NCBI RefSeq assembly: GCF_042661025.1
Contig: NZ_JBHSWH010000001.1
Location: 1 to 64,000, forward strand
DNA: 64,000 bases
From: Flexivirga alba
GTDB taxonomy: Bacteria; Actinomycetota; Actinomycetes; Actinomycetales; Dermatophilaceae
Direction: 5' to 3'
Positions 28,935-37,011 of the stretch are shown one piece after another. The notes under the pieces are model-generated. The model did no database searches. It was not told the DNA's origin and worked only from the letters and a program-made list of their open reading frames with translations. Position 1 is the stretch's first letter. Each line of letters opens with the position of its first letter. The translations under genes and the position numbers were made by a program.

Positions 28935-29404
28935 TTAGCCGAGCGCGTCGCCCAACCGTGCAGCGAAATCTGCGCGCTCGGCTGCGTCGACGTAGCGCGC
29001 CTCGCGATGCCGCAGGTAGAGATCGTCCCCGTCATACCGTGGCAGCACGTGCAGGTGCAGGTGCCAGACGTCCTGGTCACCGGCAGGCTCGTTGTGCTGG
29101 CGAGTCGAAACACCCTGACATCCATACGTTTCCCGCATTGCGATGGCAACCTCGCGGGTCAGGTCCCACAATGCGTGACCGACATCGGTCGGCAGCTCGT
29201 AGAGGTTCTCCACATGCTCATTCGGTATGACGAGTGCCCCGCCGTCGTTCACGGGCCACCATTTGGGCGCGATCCGCGCGAAGACCAACTCGCGCTGCAC
29301 GACCAGGTCCGACGCGGCGTTGCGGTCGTCCCCTCGCCGCGCTGGAACGCGCAGAAGGGGCAGCGGTAGCCGACCGGCTCGTGGGTCCACGTCGAAGTCT
29401 CCAT
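28935..29404 (-). CDS. HIT-family hydrolase (frameshifted here)
   Basis: Histidine-triad nucleotide-binding family, with HLHLHVLPRYDG as the catalytic triad and WPVNDGGALVIPNEHVENLYEL upstream. The natural N-terminus METSTWTHEPVGYRCPFCAF with a Cys pair is in a different frame; adding one base to the CCCC run at 29330-29333 joins it to DDRNAASDLVVQREL. About 156 residues after correction. The start is ATG 29404. The stop lies just upstream of the ZTP riboswitch, so this gene reads into the folD region unless terminated. Confidence 0.82.
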
Positions 29405-29418
29405 CGCCCGTCAACCTA

Positions 29419-29482
29419 CCGACTGACGCAGCAAATACCGATTGACGCACTTGCAACTGCGTCAGTCGGCATCAAGTGCGTC
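29419..29482. repeat. Interleaved inverted repeats (A-B-A'-B')
   Basis: A, CCGACTGACGCAG (29419-29431), pairs perfectly with A' (29457-29469). B, GACGCACTTG (29444-29453), pairs perfectly with B' (29473-29482). B lies in the loop of A/A', so the transcript can form either stem or a pseudoknot. It lies between the end of lacI and the HIT gene, both on the minus strand. Confidence 0.7.
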
Positions 29483-29499
29483 TCTCGGCGATCAGCACG

Positions 29500-30579
29500 T
29501 CATGGGCGCGGCACCGGACCGGTCGTGTCGCCCAGACGCAGAGTCACCGGCACCGTCACGTCCGAGACCTCTTCACCGGCCAGCAGCGCGCGCACCACCT
29601 CACCAACGGCTCGGCCTTTCTCGATCGGATGCTGGTCGATCGTGGTGAGTGTCCTCGGGAACCACGGCAAGGAAACACCGTCATACCCGGTGACCGACAG
29701 GTCCTCGGGCACGCGCAGGCCGCGGTCCACGGCGCACTGCACGGCGCCGGCGGCGAGCAGGTCGCTCTGCGCGATGATCGCGGTCGGCGGCCGGTGGCTG
29801 TCCAGGAGCAGCTTCGCCGCTGCATAACCGGAGTCGAAGTCGGGCTCCTCCGCCTCAACGAGCGTCGCGGCGGTGAAGACGTCCCGCACCCCGAACGCCC
29901 TCTCCCGCGTGTCCGGGAAATGGCTCGCCCGGACCTGGGCGATGGTGCGCCGCCCGGTCGTGCCACCCCACTGCAGCGGCATCATCACGTGACCGACCCG
30001 GCGGTGCCCCAGGTCGTGCAGCAACTGCGCCAGCTCACGGGACGCAGCCCGCTCGTCCGCGGTCACCTGCACGTCGGCGCCCTCGGGTGCGCCGGTGCCC
30101 ACGATCGGAACCCCGCGAGCGCCGAATTCCCTTGCCAGCACGTTGTTCTCATCGCCACAAAGCATGAACACGGCGGCGTCCGCGGCAACCCGTGACACCT
30201 GCGGTCCGCTGTCGCCATACCCCTCGGCTGTGTCCGGCAGCAGCAACAATCCGCAACCCATCTCACCGACCACCTGGGAGAGACCGTCGAGCACCGACAC
30301 GACATACGGGTCACGGAACGCGTGCAGGATGCGGCGCTCGACGACGGCCGCGATGACACCACTGCGCCCGTGTCGCAATGACGAGGCCATCGGATCCGGC
30401 CCGCCATACCCGAGTTCCGCCGCGGCTGCCCGCACGCGCTCGGCGGTGTCCGTGGCCACCGGCTTGTTGCCGCTGAAGACCAGCGACGCCGTGGACATCG
30501 CGACGCCGGCGCGGTGAGCGACGTCACGCAGCGTGACGCGCCCAGCAGGCACGTTTTCGACTTGACCACCCACAGGCAT
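29500..30579 (-). CDS. LacI-family transcriptional regulator
   Basis: A 359-residue repressor. The N-terminal helix-turn-helix TLRDVAHRAGVAMSTASLVFSGNKPVATDTAERV is followed by the periplasmic-binding-like effector domain (SGVIAAVVERRILHAFRDPYVVSVLDGL, SVTGYDGVSLPWFPRTLTTIDQHP). It is divergent from an MFS transporter gene, with a tandem palindromic operator between the two, so it most likely represses both itself and the transporter in response to the transported compound. The effector is unknown. Confidence 0.92.
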   Translation of the reverse strand: MPVGGQVENVPAGRVTLRDVAHRAGVAMSTASLVFSGNKPVATDTAERVRAAAAELGYGGPDPMASSLRHGRSGVIAAVVERRILHAFRDPYVVSVLDGLSQVVGEMGCGLLLLPDTAEGYGDSGPQVSRVAADAAVFMLCGDENNVLAREFGARGVPIVGTGAPEGADVQVTADERAASRELAQLLHDLGHRRVGHVMMPLQWGGTTGRRTIAQVRASHFPDTRERAFGVRDVFTAATLVEAEEPDFDSGYAAAKLLLDSHRPPTAIIAQSDLLAAGAVQCAVDRGLRVPEDLSVTGYDGVSLPWFPRTLTTIDQHPIEKGRAVGEVVRALLAGEEVSDVTVPVTLRLGDTTGPVPRP

Positions 30580-30592
30580 GTGGAGCAGACTA

Positions 30593-30620
30593 TCGAATCG
30601 ATTCGATCGAATCGATTCGA
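30593..30620. promoter_or_regulatory. Tandem palindromic LacI operator
   Basis: TCGAATCGATTCGA occurs twice back to back (30593-30606, 30607-30620). Each copy is a perfect palindrome with the central CG typical of LacI-family operators. It lies 13 bases from the lacI start and 30 bases before the transporter ATG, so it can control both. Confidence 0.85.
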
Positions 30621-30650
30621 CGGCCCGAAGCGCTCCTCCGAAGGAACTCC

Positions 30651-31949
30651 ATGGTGATGGTGGACAAGCCCAACACCGCTCCCGATTCGCAGTCGGACCC
30701 CACCGTGTCCCGCCGCGTCTCGCGGTCGGTCGCGGTCCTGTTCGTGCTGAATGGCGCTGCCTTCGCCTCGTTCGCCGCCCGGCTGCCCGACGTCAAGACA
30801 CTGCTTCACTTCTCGACCGGCCAGCTCGGCCTTCTCCTTCTCGCCGGTTCGCTCGGCAGTGTGAGCGGGCTGCCCTTGGCCGGCTGGGTGATCGGCCGAT
30901 TCGGCAGCCGCGCCACCGTGCGCGTCGCCGCACTGGCGGCCACCGCGGGTTACTTGCTCGCTGCCGTTGCCATCACCTCACACCTCGTGTGGCTGACCGT
31001 GATCGGCCTGCTCATCGCCGGCTGGGGCATGGGCCCCTGGGACGTCGCGATGAACCTCGAAGGCACCGTCGTCGAGCGTCACCAGAAGCGCTCGATCATG
31101 CCTCGCTACCACGCGATGTTCAGTGGCGGCACCGTCGTGGCGGCGCTCGTCGGCGCGGGCCTGACCGCCATACACGTGCCTTTGTGGGTGCACCTGGCCA
31201 TCGTCATGGCCGTCATCGGCACCGTCGCCATCTGGTGCGCCAAGAACTTCGGGACGTTGTCCGATGGCCGAGAAGTTGCCACCGAGGACGACGCGAAGGC
31301 CCGCCCGACATCCACGTTGCGCAGTGCCTGGACCGATCCTCGTGTCCTGCTGATCGGGGTCGTGACACTGATCGCCGCATTCACCGAGGGCACCGCGAAC
31401 GACTGGCTGTCGCTCGGCTTCGTTGAAGGCCACCATGTGCCGAAATGGGCCGGAATCCTAGCGTTCGCAACCTTTCTCAGCTGTATGACGGCCGGACGTC
31501 TCGTCGGCACCATGCTCCTGGACCGTTACGGCCGTGTGCCGGTGTTGCGCGCCTGCTTCTCGCTGGCGATCCTCGGCTGCCTGGTCGTGGTCTTCGGACC
31601 GACCGCACTCGCGTATGCCGGAGTCGTCATCTGGGGCCTCGGTGTCTCGTTGGGCTTCCCGGTCGGCATGAGCGCTGCCGCCGACGACCCGCAGCACGCG
31701 CACGCCCGCATCTCGGTGATCAGCACCGTCGCCTACACCGCGTTCCTCGCCGGTCCCCCGCTGCTCGGGCTGCTCGGCGAACACGTGGGTGTGTTGCACG
31801 CCCTGCTCGCTGTCGGTGCGGCGGCCATGGTCGCACTCGCGCTCGTCCCCGCCGTTCGCGAGCCGGAGATTCCGCAGTCCGAGAAGGCCGTGTCAACACC
31901 AATCACCTCCGATCCGGCGCTCTGCCACAGTCCGGCTCATCCCGAGTGA
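30651..31949 (+). CDS. MFS transporter (YbjJ-like)
   Basis: Major facilitator of 432 residues with about 12 membrane segments. RLPDVKTLLHFSTGQLGLLLLAGSLGS and the A-motif-like GWVIGRFGSRATVRV after TM2 resemble the YbjJ group of MFS proteins, whose substrates are mostly unknown (sugars or sugar derivatives have been suggested for relatives). The start ATG 30651 has AAGGAA upstream. The divergent LacI regulator and shared operator indicate substrate-induced expression. Confidence 0.87.
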   Translation: MVMVDKPNTAPDSQSDPTVSRRVSRSVAVLFVLNGAAFASFAARLPDVKTLLHFSTGQLGLLLLAGSLGSVSGLPLAGWVIGRFGSRATVRVAALAATAGYLLAAVAITSHLVWLTVIGLLIAGWGMGPWDVAMNLEGTVVERHQKRSIMPRYHAMFSGGTVVAALVGAGLTAIHVPLWVHLAIVMAVIGTVAIWCAKNFGTLSDGREVATEDDAKARPTSTLRSAWTDPRVLLIGVVTLIAAFTEGTANDWLSLGFVEGHHVPKWAGILAFATFLSCMTAGRLVGTMLLDRYGRVPVLRACFSLAILGCLVVVFGPTALAYAGVVIWGLGVSLGFPVGMSAAADDPQHAHARISVISTVAYTAFLAGPPLLGLLGEHVGVLHALLAVGAAAMVALALVPAVREPEIPQSEKAVSTPITSDPALCHSPAHPE

Positions 31950-31955
31950 GACGCC

Positions 31956-32006
31956 TTCTGCTGAGAGCAGAAACCGTTGAGCAGTGGCGGGTGGCGGGGC
32001 TAGCGT
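31956..32006 (+). promoter_or_regulatory. Operator and promoter of the XRE regulator gene
   Basis: TTCTGCTGAGAGCAGAA (31956-31972) is a perfect 7-3-7 palindrome. It sits directly upstream of TTGAGC (31977-31982), 18 bases, then TAGCGT (32001-32006). The core TCTGCTGANAGCAG recurs upstream of clpP at 33744-33758 in the opposite orientation. A site just upstream of -35 fits an activator. Confidence 0.65.
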
Positions 32007-32012
32007 CGACAC

Positions 32013-32348
32013 ATGGGTGACGTGCGGCAGCTCCGGCAGCGTTCGACGGTCGAGCCTCTCTGGCGGGAGGTTCTCGGCACGCAGTTGCGCGCGATCCGAC
32101 TGCGTCGCCGCGGCACGATCACCACGACCGCGCAGCGGGCCGGGATCTCCGCGCAATACCTCTCCGAGGTCGAGCGCGGCCGCAAGGACCCGTCCTCGGA
32201 GATCGTCGCGGCCATCGCCGGCGCGCTGGATTGCACACTCGCCGAAGTCACCGACCTGACCGTTCGCGAGCTGCGCCGCGAGTCCGTCCGATTGGGTCTG
32301 GCTTCCGCCCCGGCGAACATGCGCGGCCCGGTCGCGCTGGCCGCCTGA
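32013..32348 (+). CDS. XRE-family regulator, ClgR/PopR-like
   Basis: A 111-residue helix-turn-helix protein: LGTQLRAIRLRRRGTITTTAQRAGISAQYLSEVERGRKDPSSEIVAAIAGALD. The YLSEVERGRKxxSSE stretch is characteristic of ClgR and its paralogue PopR, activators of clpP genes in Corynebacterium and Streptomyces. It is convergent with a clpP gene pair (10 bp between stops), and its own promoter shares a palindrome with the clpP promoter region. It is therefore likely the dedicated regulator of this clpP pair. Some ClgR proteins are themselves Clp substrates through C-terminal alanines; this protein ends PVALAA. Confidence 0.85.
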   Translation: MGDVRQLRQRSTVEPLWREVLGTQLRAIRLRRRGTITTTAQRAGISAQYLSEVERGRKDPSSEIVAAIAGALDCTLAEVTDLTVRELRRESVRLGLASAPANMRGPVALAA

Positions 32349-32358
32349 CACACCCGGA

Positions 32359-32949
32359 TCAGCTCCGATAGGCCATCACCTCGTCGGCCAGCCCGTAGTC
32401 GACGGCGGCCTGCGGCGCGAAGATCCGGTCCCTATCGGTGTCCTTGCGCAACACGTCGAGCGGTTGCCCGGTGTGCTGCGCGAGCACTTCCTCGGCCTCC
32501 GCACGCAGCCGAATCACCTCGTCGGCCGCCAGGATGATGTCTGGTATGGCGCCACGGCCGCTCCCGGACGGCTGGTGCAGCAACACCCGCGAGTGCGGCA
32601 GGACACTCCGCCGACCCGGAGCGCCGGCCGCCAACAGGATCGCGGCCGTCGAGCACGCCTGCCCGACACAGGTCGTCGCGACCGGTGACCGGACGAACCG
32701 CATCGCGTCATACACGGCGAACGTGGCGGTCAGGGATCCGCCGGGCGAGTTGATGTAGAGGTTGATCTCCTGGTCCGGTGCCACTGATTCCAGGTGCAGG
32801 ATCTGCGCGATCAGCGCGTTCGAAACTCCGTCATCGATCTCGGTGCCGAGGTAGACGATCCGCTCGGAGAGTAGATGGCTGTATACGTCCATGACGCGGT
32901 CGCCGCGCGGAGACGACGCAATCACATTCGGAATCGTGTAACTACTCAT
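32359..32949 (-). CDS. clpP: ATP-dependent Clp protease proteolytic subunit, second gene of the pair
   Basis: A 196-residue ClpP with S100 (GQACSTAA), H125 (LLHQPSG) and D174 (DTDRDRIF) as catalytic triad, and NLYINSPGGSLTA as the handle region. ClpP forms a tetradecameric chamber that degrades proteins unfolded by ClpX or ClpC. The ATG overlaps the TGA of the second coupled mini-ORF (ATGA). Pairing with a ClgR/PopR-like gene and distance from clpX suggest the accessory pair (like clpP3-clpP4 of Streptomyces) rather than housekeeping clpP1-clpP2. Confidence 0.92.
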   Translation of the reverse strand: MSSYTIPNVIASSPRGDRVMDVYSHLLSERIVYLGTEIDDGVSNALIAQILHLESVAPDQEINLYINSPGGSLTATFAVYDAMRFVRSPVATTCVGQACSTAAILLAAGAPGRRSVLPHSRVLLHQPSGSGRGAIPDIILAADEVIRLRAEAEEVLAQHTGQPLDVLRKDTDRDRIFAPQAAVDYGLADEVMAYRS

Positions 32950-33017
32950 GACGCCTCCCTCCTTCGTCGGGTGCCATCATTCGACTGCGCCATTGGTCGT
33001 TCGCTGCGCTCACTCAT
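32946..33017 (-). CDS. Coupled mini-ORF, clp copy 2 (MSERSERP peptide, 23 aa)
   Basis: A 23-codon frame reading MSERSERPMAQSNDGTRRR then REAS. It contains AAGGAGG in its own 3' end, properly spaced for the next start, and its TGA overlaps the ATG of clpP as ATGA. It differs from the copy before it by a single synonymous change (GAT/GAC), which suggests the peptide or its translation is maintained. Confidence 0.45.
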   Translation of the reverse strand: MSERSERPMAQSNDGTRRRREAS

Positions 33018-33082
33018 GACGCCTCCCTCCTTCGTCGGGTGCCGTCATTCGACTGCGCCATTGGTCGTTCGCTGCGCTCACT
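32947..33082 (-). repeat. Two tandem 68-bp repeats between the clpP genes
   Basis: Units 32947-33014 and 33015-33082 differ at one base. The period of 68 equals 24 codons minus four, preserving the ATGA overlaps, exactly as in the 71-bp repeats at 1523-1664, although the two repeat sequences are related only at the MSERSER end. Confidence 0.95.
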
Positions 33083-33085
33083 CAT
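33014..33085 (-). CDS. Coupled mini-ORF, clp copy 1 (MSERSERP peptide, 23 aa)
   Basis: The first of two identical 23-residue frames. Its ATG lies five bases after the TGA of the upstream clpP gene and its TGA overlaps the ATG of the next copy. It would hand ribosomes from the first clpP to the second. Any function of the peptide is unknown. Confidence 0.45.
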   Translation of the reverse strand: MSERSERPMAQSNDGTRRRREAS

Positions 33086-33090
33086 GATCA

Positions 33091-33701
33091 TCAAACTCCA
33101 AGTCCCACAGGGTTTTTGCCCGGCTTGATGCGGCTGAGGTCGTCGATGACCTGGTCGATGAGTCCATAGGCAACGGCTTGCTCCGCCGTGTACCAGCGGT
33201 CCCGCAGCGAATCCTCGAACACGCGCGGCACCGGTTGGCCGGTGAGTTCGGCGGTGATGCCGAGCACGGTGTCCCGTGTCTGGCGCAGATCGTCGGCCTG
33301 CAACTCGATGTCGACCGCGGTGCCACCGAAGCCGGCGCTGCCCTGATGCATGAGGACCTTGAGTGCGGCAACGCGTAGCGCTTGCCCTTCTCTCCCGCTG
33401 TCAGCAGGAATTGCCCTGCGCTGCAAGCCAATCCGAGCGCCAGCGTCGACACGTCGTTCGGGATCGCACGCATCACATCCATGATCGCGAGCATTGCCGG
33501 CACCGAACCGCCGGGCGAGTTGATCCAGAAGCTGATGTCGGCGCGCGGGTCGGCTGCCGACAACAGGTAGAGCTGAGACATGAGCCGGGTGCCGATCTCG
33601 TCGTCCAGCTCGGTGTCGAGCACGATGATGCGCTCGTCGAGGAGATGTTCGGCGATCTGCCGGCTGAGTGGGTGTGGTGGTCTGCGCTGTTCTTCGGACA
33701 T
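33091..33701 (-). CDS. clpP: ClpP proteolytic subunit, first gene of the pair (frameshifted here)
   Basis: ClpP homologue with S94 (GLACSAGQ), the catalytic histidine in MHQGSAGFGG and the aspartate in SLRDRWY. The two halves are in different frames; adding one base in the AAGG region at about 33357-33364 restores YALPHSKVLMHQGSAGFGG. A sequencing error is likely because everything else is conserved. Corrected length about 204 residues. The start ATG 33701 (MSEEQRRPPH) is preferred over GTG 33725. ClpP proteins with GFGG after the histidine are typical of the accessory pair. Confidence 0.85.
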
Positions 33702-33743
33702 GCTGCAAGGATCAGCGAAAAACACTGTGAACAGCTAGCTTTC

Positions 33744-33758
33744 GCTGCTGTCAGCAGA
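33744..33758 (-). promoter_or_regulatory. Palindrome upstream of clpP shared with the XRE promoter
   Basis: CTGCTGTCAGCAG (33745-33757) read on the minus strand within TCTGCTGACAGCAG, matching TCTGCTGAGAGCAG in front of the XRE gene. It lies 44 bases upstream of the clpP start and 53 bases upstream of the divergent gene at 33810. Confidence 0.6.
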
Positions 33759-33809
33759 GAGAGCGACCAACTGGCCCGGCGCGAGGATGCGTTCCTTACG
33801 ATCGTTGGT

Positions 33810-34535
33810 ATGACGAGAGCGACCGACCAGGCACGCGCCGACCTCGCTCCCGAGGGGCACCTCACCGCAGCGATCAACCTCGGCAACCCGGTCCTTGCGC
33901 AGGGCGATCCGCAACAACCGGGCGGGATCACCGTCGACATCGCACACGAGATCGCGACCCGGCTGGGCACCGACCTGCGCTTCGTCTGCTTCGACGCGGC
34001 GCGCAAGTCCTTCGACGCGCTCGTCTCCGGACCGGCGACGATCGCGTTCCTCGCCGTCGAGCCGGCCCGCGCCCGCGAGGTCACGTTCACCGAGCCCTAC
34101 GTCCTCATCGACGGCGTGTATGCCGTGCCCGACGCCTCACCCCACCGGGCACCGGCCGATGTCGACGCCGGCGGTGTCCGGATCGGCGTCAAGGAGGGCT
34201 CGGCATACGACCTCTTCCTGACCCGCACCCTCGAGCACGCCACCATCGTTCGCGGCGTGGACGGAACCACCGTTTTCGCCGAGCAGAGCCTCGACGTCGC
34301 GGCTGGGATCCGTGAGCCGGTCACTGCATACGTCGACGCCAACCCCGGCCTACGCATCCTCGACGAACCGTTCATGCAGATCCGGCAGGCGCTGGCCACC
34401 AAGCCGAGCACTCACCCGGCCACCACGACCTGGCTCGACGGCCTGCTCGATGAACTCCTCGCCGGCGGCTTCGTCGCGGAGGCGCTGCGCCGCTCCGGGC
34501 AATCCGAGACGCTCGCCGCAGGCCGCGTGCGGTGA
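33810..34535 (+). CDS. Family-3 solute-binding-fold protein without signal peptide
   Basis: A 241-residue protein with the fold of amino-acid-binding proteins of ABC importers: GHLTAAINLGNPVLAQGDPQQPGGITVDIAHEIATRLG, then FTEPYVLIDGVYAVP and GGVRIGVKEGSAYDLFLTRTL. Normal binding proteins carry a Sec or lipoprotein signal; this one starts at MTRATDQARADL with none. It may be a cytoplasmic ligand sensor or enzyme-like relative. TACGAT seven bases before the ATG fits a leaderless transcript. No transporter genes are adjacent. Confidence 0.75.
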   Translation: MTRATDQARADLAPEGHLTAAINLGNPVLAQGDPQQPGGITVDIAHEIATRLGTDLRFVCFDAARKSFDALVSGPATIAFLAVEPARAREVTFTEPYVLIDGVYAVPDASPHRAPADVDAGGVRIGVKEGSAYDLFLTRTLEHATIVRGVDGTTVFAEQSLDVAAGIREPVTAYVDANPGLRILDEPFMQIRQALATKPSTHPATTTWLDGLLDELLAGGFVAEALRRSGQSETLAAGRVR

Positions 34536-34568
34536 CGGCGTCCCGGAATCGGGCATAAGGTGTCGTGG

Positions 34569-34985
34569 ATGTCGTATCCGACGAGCGCCGAGCCGCCATT
34601 CGCAACCGGTCTCTACTGGCGAAAGAGCCTGCTCAACGCCCGCAAATGTATCCCGGTGATACTCGTGCTCGCCGACGGACTGCTGACGATGTCCGACAAG
34701 AGCAGTCGCGTCTTCTCGATCCCCGCATCGCAGATCAGCCTGCGCAGGAGCCGGTGGGGCACCTTGCTAATCACCTGCGGCAGCACGACATACGCGCTTG
34801 TCGGTCGGGGCGGCGACATCTCGCCGCAGTTCACCGACGAACAGATTGCACACCTCGACAAGCTTGGTGCGCCGACTCCCCCGAAGCCCATGAGACCCTC
34901 GCGCGCCGGCTCGGGTCAGGCGATGCTCTTCAACACCGAGCCGCTGGCGGCCAGACTCCGGCAAGCCGGCGCCACGGTCAGCTGA
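34569..34985 (+). CDS. Hypothetical small protein, PH/GRAM-like core
   Basis: A 138-residue protein I do not recognise. The middle part (KCIPVILVLADGLLTMSDKS, VFSIPASQISLRRSRWGTLL, ITCGSTTYALVGRGG) alternates beta strands in a way that resembles PH- or GRAM-like domains that start from a short membrane-adjacent N-terminus. The tail is rich in Pro and basic residues. ATG 34569 has AAGG at a suitable distance; GTG 34560 is an alternative. It is followed 47 bp later by the DUF255 protein gene. Confidence 0.6.
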   Translation: MSYPTSAEPPFATGLYWRKSLLNARKCIPVILVLADGLLTMSDKSSRVFSIPASQISLRRSRWGTLLITCGSTTYALVGRGGDISPQFTDEQIAHLDKLGAPTPPKPMRPSRAGSGQAMLFNTEPLAARLRQAGATVS

Positions 34986-35032
34986 CCAGCGCCACTGCCA
35001 CAACCACCACCCCGGGGTGAAAGGCTGGAGCC

Positions 35033-37011
35033 ATGGCCAACCGACTCGCTGACTCCCTCAGCCCCTACCTCCGCCAGCACGCCGACAACCCGGTCGACTG
35101 GCGCGAGTGGAGTCCCGAAGCGCTGCAGGAGGCTGCCGACAACAACCGACCGATCCTGCTGTCCGTCGGGTATGCCGCCTGCCACTGGTGCCACGTCATG
35201 GCGCACGAGTCGTTCGAGAACCTCGAGGTTGCGGCTGCGATCAATCAGTCCTTCGTCGCGATCAAGGTGGACCGCGAAGAACGTCCGGACATCGACGCCG
35301 CCTACATGACCGCCACGACTGCAATGACGGGAAGTGGCGGATGGCCGATGACCTGCCTGCTCACCCCGGATGGCAAGCCCTTCTTCTCCGGCACCTATCT
35401 GCCGAAACCACAGTTCCTGCAACTGCTTTCGGCGGCCAAGCATGCCTGGGAGACCCAGCCGGACGAGGTCAGGGCTTCCGGGCAGAACGTCGCGACCCAA
35501 CTGGCAGCGGCGGCGACCCGCGGCGCGTCCACCGCGCTCACTGCGGAGGTCACCGCCAACGCCGTCACCACCCTCCGCCAGTCGTATGACGCCAGGTATG
35601 GCGGCTTCGGCGGCGCGCCGAAGTTCCCGCCGTCCATGGTGCTGGAGTTTCTGTTGCGCCACCACTCGCGCACCGGTGACAGCGATGCCTTGGCCATGGT
35701 CGAGCACAGCTGCGAGGCAATGGCTCGTGGCGGCATCTACGACCAGCTTGCCGGTGGCTTCGCACGCTACAGCGTCGACGCGACCTGGACGGTGCCGCAC
35801 TTCGAGAAGATGCTCTACGACAACGCGCAATTGTTGCGTGTCTACGCGCACCTGTGGCGCGCCACTCAAAGCCCGCTTGTCGCCCGAATTGCCTCCGAGA
35901 CAGCGCAATTCATCATCCGCGACCTCGGGACGGCCGACGGCGGCTTCGCCAGCGCGCTCGACGCCGACACCGAGGGGATCGAGGGCACGACATACGTCTG
36001 GTCACCCAGCGACCTGCGGGCGACGCTCGGCGACGAGGACGGCCGGTGGGCCGCCGAGCTGCTCGGCGTGACCGAGGAGGAACTTTCGAGCACGGCACCT
36101 CGACCCTCCAGCTGCTGCGCGACCCGGACGACCAGTCGCGGTGGGAATTGATCCGGACCAAGCTCATGGACCGTCGCTCCCGACGGCCCCAACCGGATCG
36201 CGACGAGAAGGTCGTGACGTCCTGGAACGGTCTGGCGATCAGCGCACTCGCCGAGGCCGCAATGATCCTGCAGGAATCCGAATGGCTCGATGCCGCAATG
36301 GCTTCCGCGGAGTTCGCGCTCGATCGCCACCTCGTTGACGGCAGGCTGCGGCGCACCTCGCTGGGCGGCCGGGTCAGTGGCGCCCCCGGCGTCGCCGACG
36401 ATTACGGCAACTTCGCGGAGGCGCTGCTCGTCCTGCACCAGGCGACCGGTGAACAGCGCTACCTCGCCGCCGGCGAGCAACTGCTCGCGACCGCGCAGCA
36501 GATCTTCACTGGTCCGTCCGGCGGCTTCCACGATGCCGCTTCCGACGGAGAGAAGCTGTTCTTCACCCCGCGTGGTGCCGGTGACAACGCCGAGCCTTCT
36601 GGGACCTCGAGCCTCGCCGGCGCATTGCTCACCCTCAGCGCGCTGACTGGCGATCCGGCAGCCCGCGACCGCGCAGCGGCGGCACTTGCGTCCATGGGCG
36701 AAATCGCCACGCAGGCACCACGATTCGCCGGTTGGGGCCTCGCCGTGGCCGAAGCGGTCCTGGCCGGTCCGGTGCAGGTGGCGGTCATCGGACAGGACCG
36801 CGCGTCACGCGGTCTCACGCGCACTGCGTGGGCCGCACCCACCTCGGGCGCCGTGATCGTCCACGGTGCGCCGGATGCCCCGACCTCACCCCTGCTGGCC
36901 GATCGCCCCCTGGTCGGCGGCCGCTCAGCGGCCTACGTGTGTCACGGCTTCGTCTGCCAGGCGCCGGTCACCGATCGCGACGAGCTCATCGACCAGTTGC
37001 GTGGACGCTGA
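35033..37011 (+). CDS. DUF255 thioredoxin-fold protein (YyaL family; frameshifted here)
   Basis: Member of the widely conserved YyaL/SPATA20 family: an N-terminal thioredoxin-like DUF255 domain (NRLADSLSPYLRQHADNPV, ACHWCHVMAHESFEN with the CHWC pair, VDREERPDIDAAYM, GGWPMTCLLTPDGKPFFSGT) and a C-terminal alpha/alpha toroid similar to glycosidases (GGIYDQLAGGFARYSVD, WTVPHFEKMLYDNAQLLRVY). Function unknown. The reading frame breaks at about 36079-36084; one more G in the GG run joins LGVTEEGTFEHGTSTLQLLRDPDD. Corrected length about 660 residues. Its end overlaps the convergent amidohydrolase gene by 26 bp. Confidence 0.88.

Noticed and set aside
29500..31949. lacI/MFS pair as part of the uronate locus regulation
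   Set aside because: Its operator (TCGAATCGATTCGA) differs from the uxaC operator (TGCAATCGATTGCA) and it lies about 30 kb away, so it is a separate regulatory unit.
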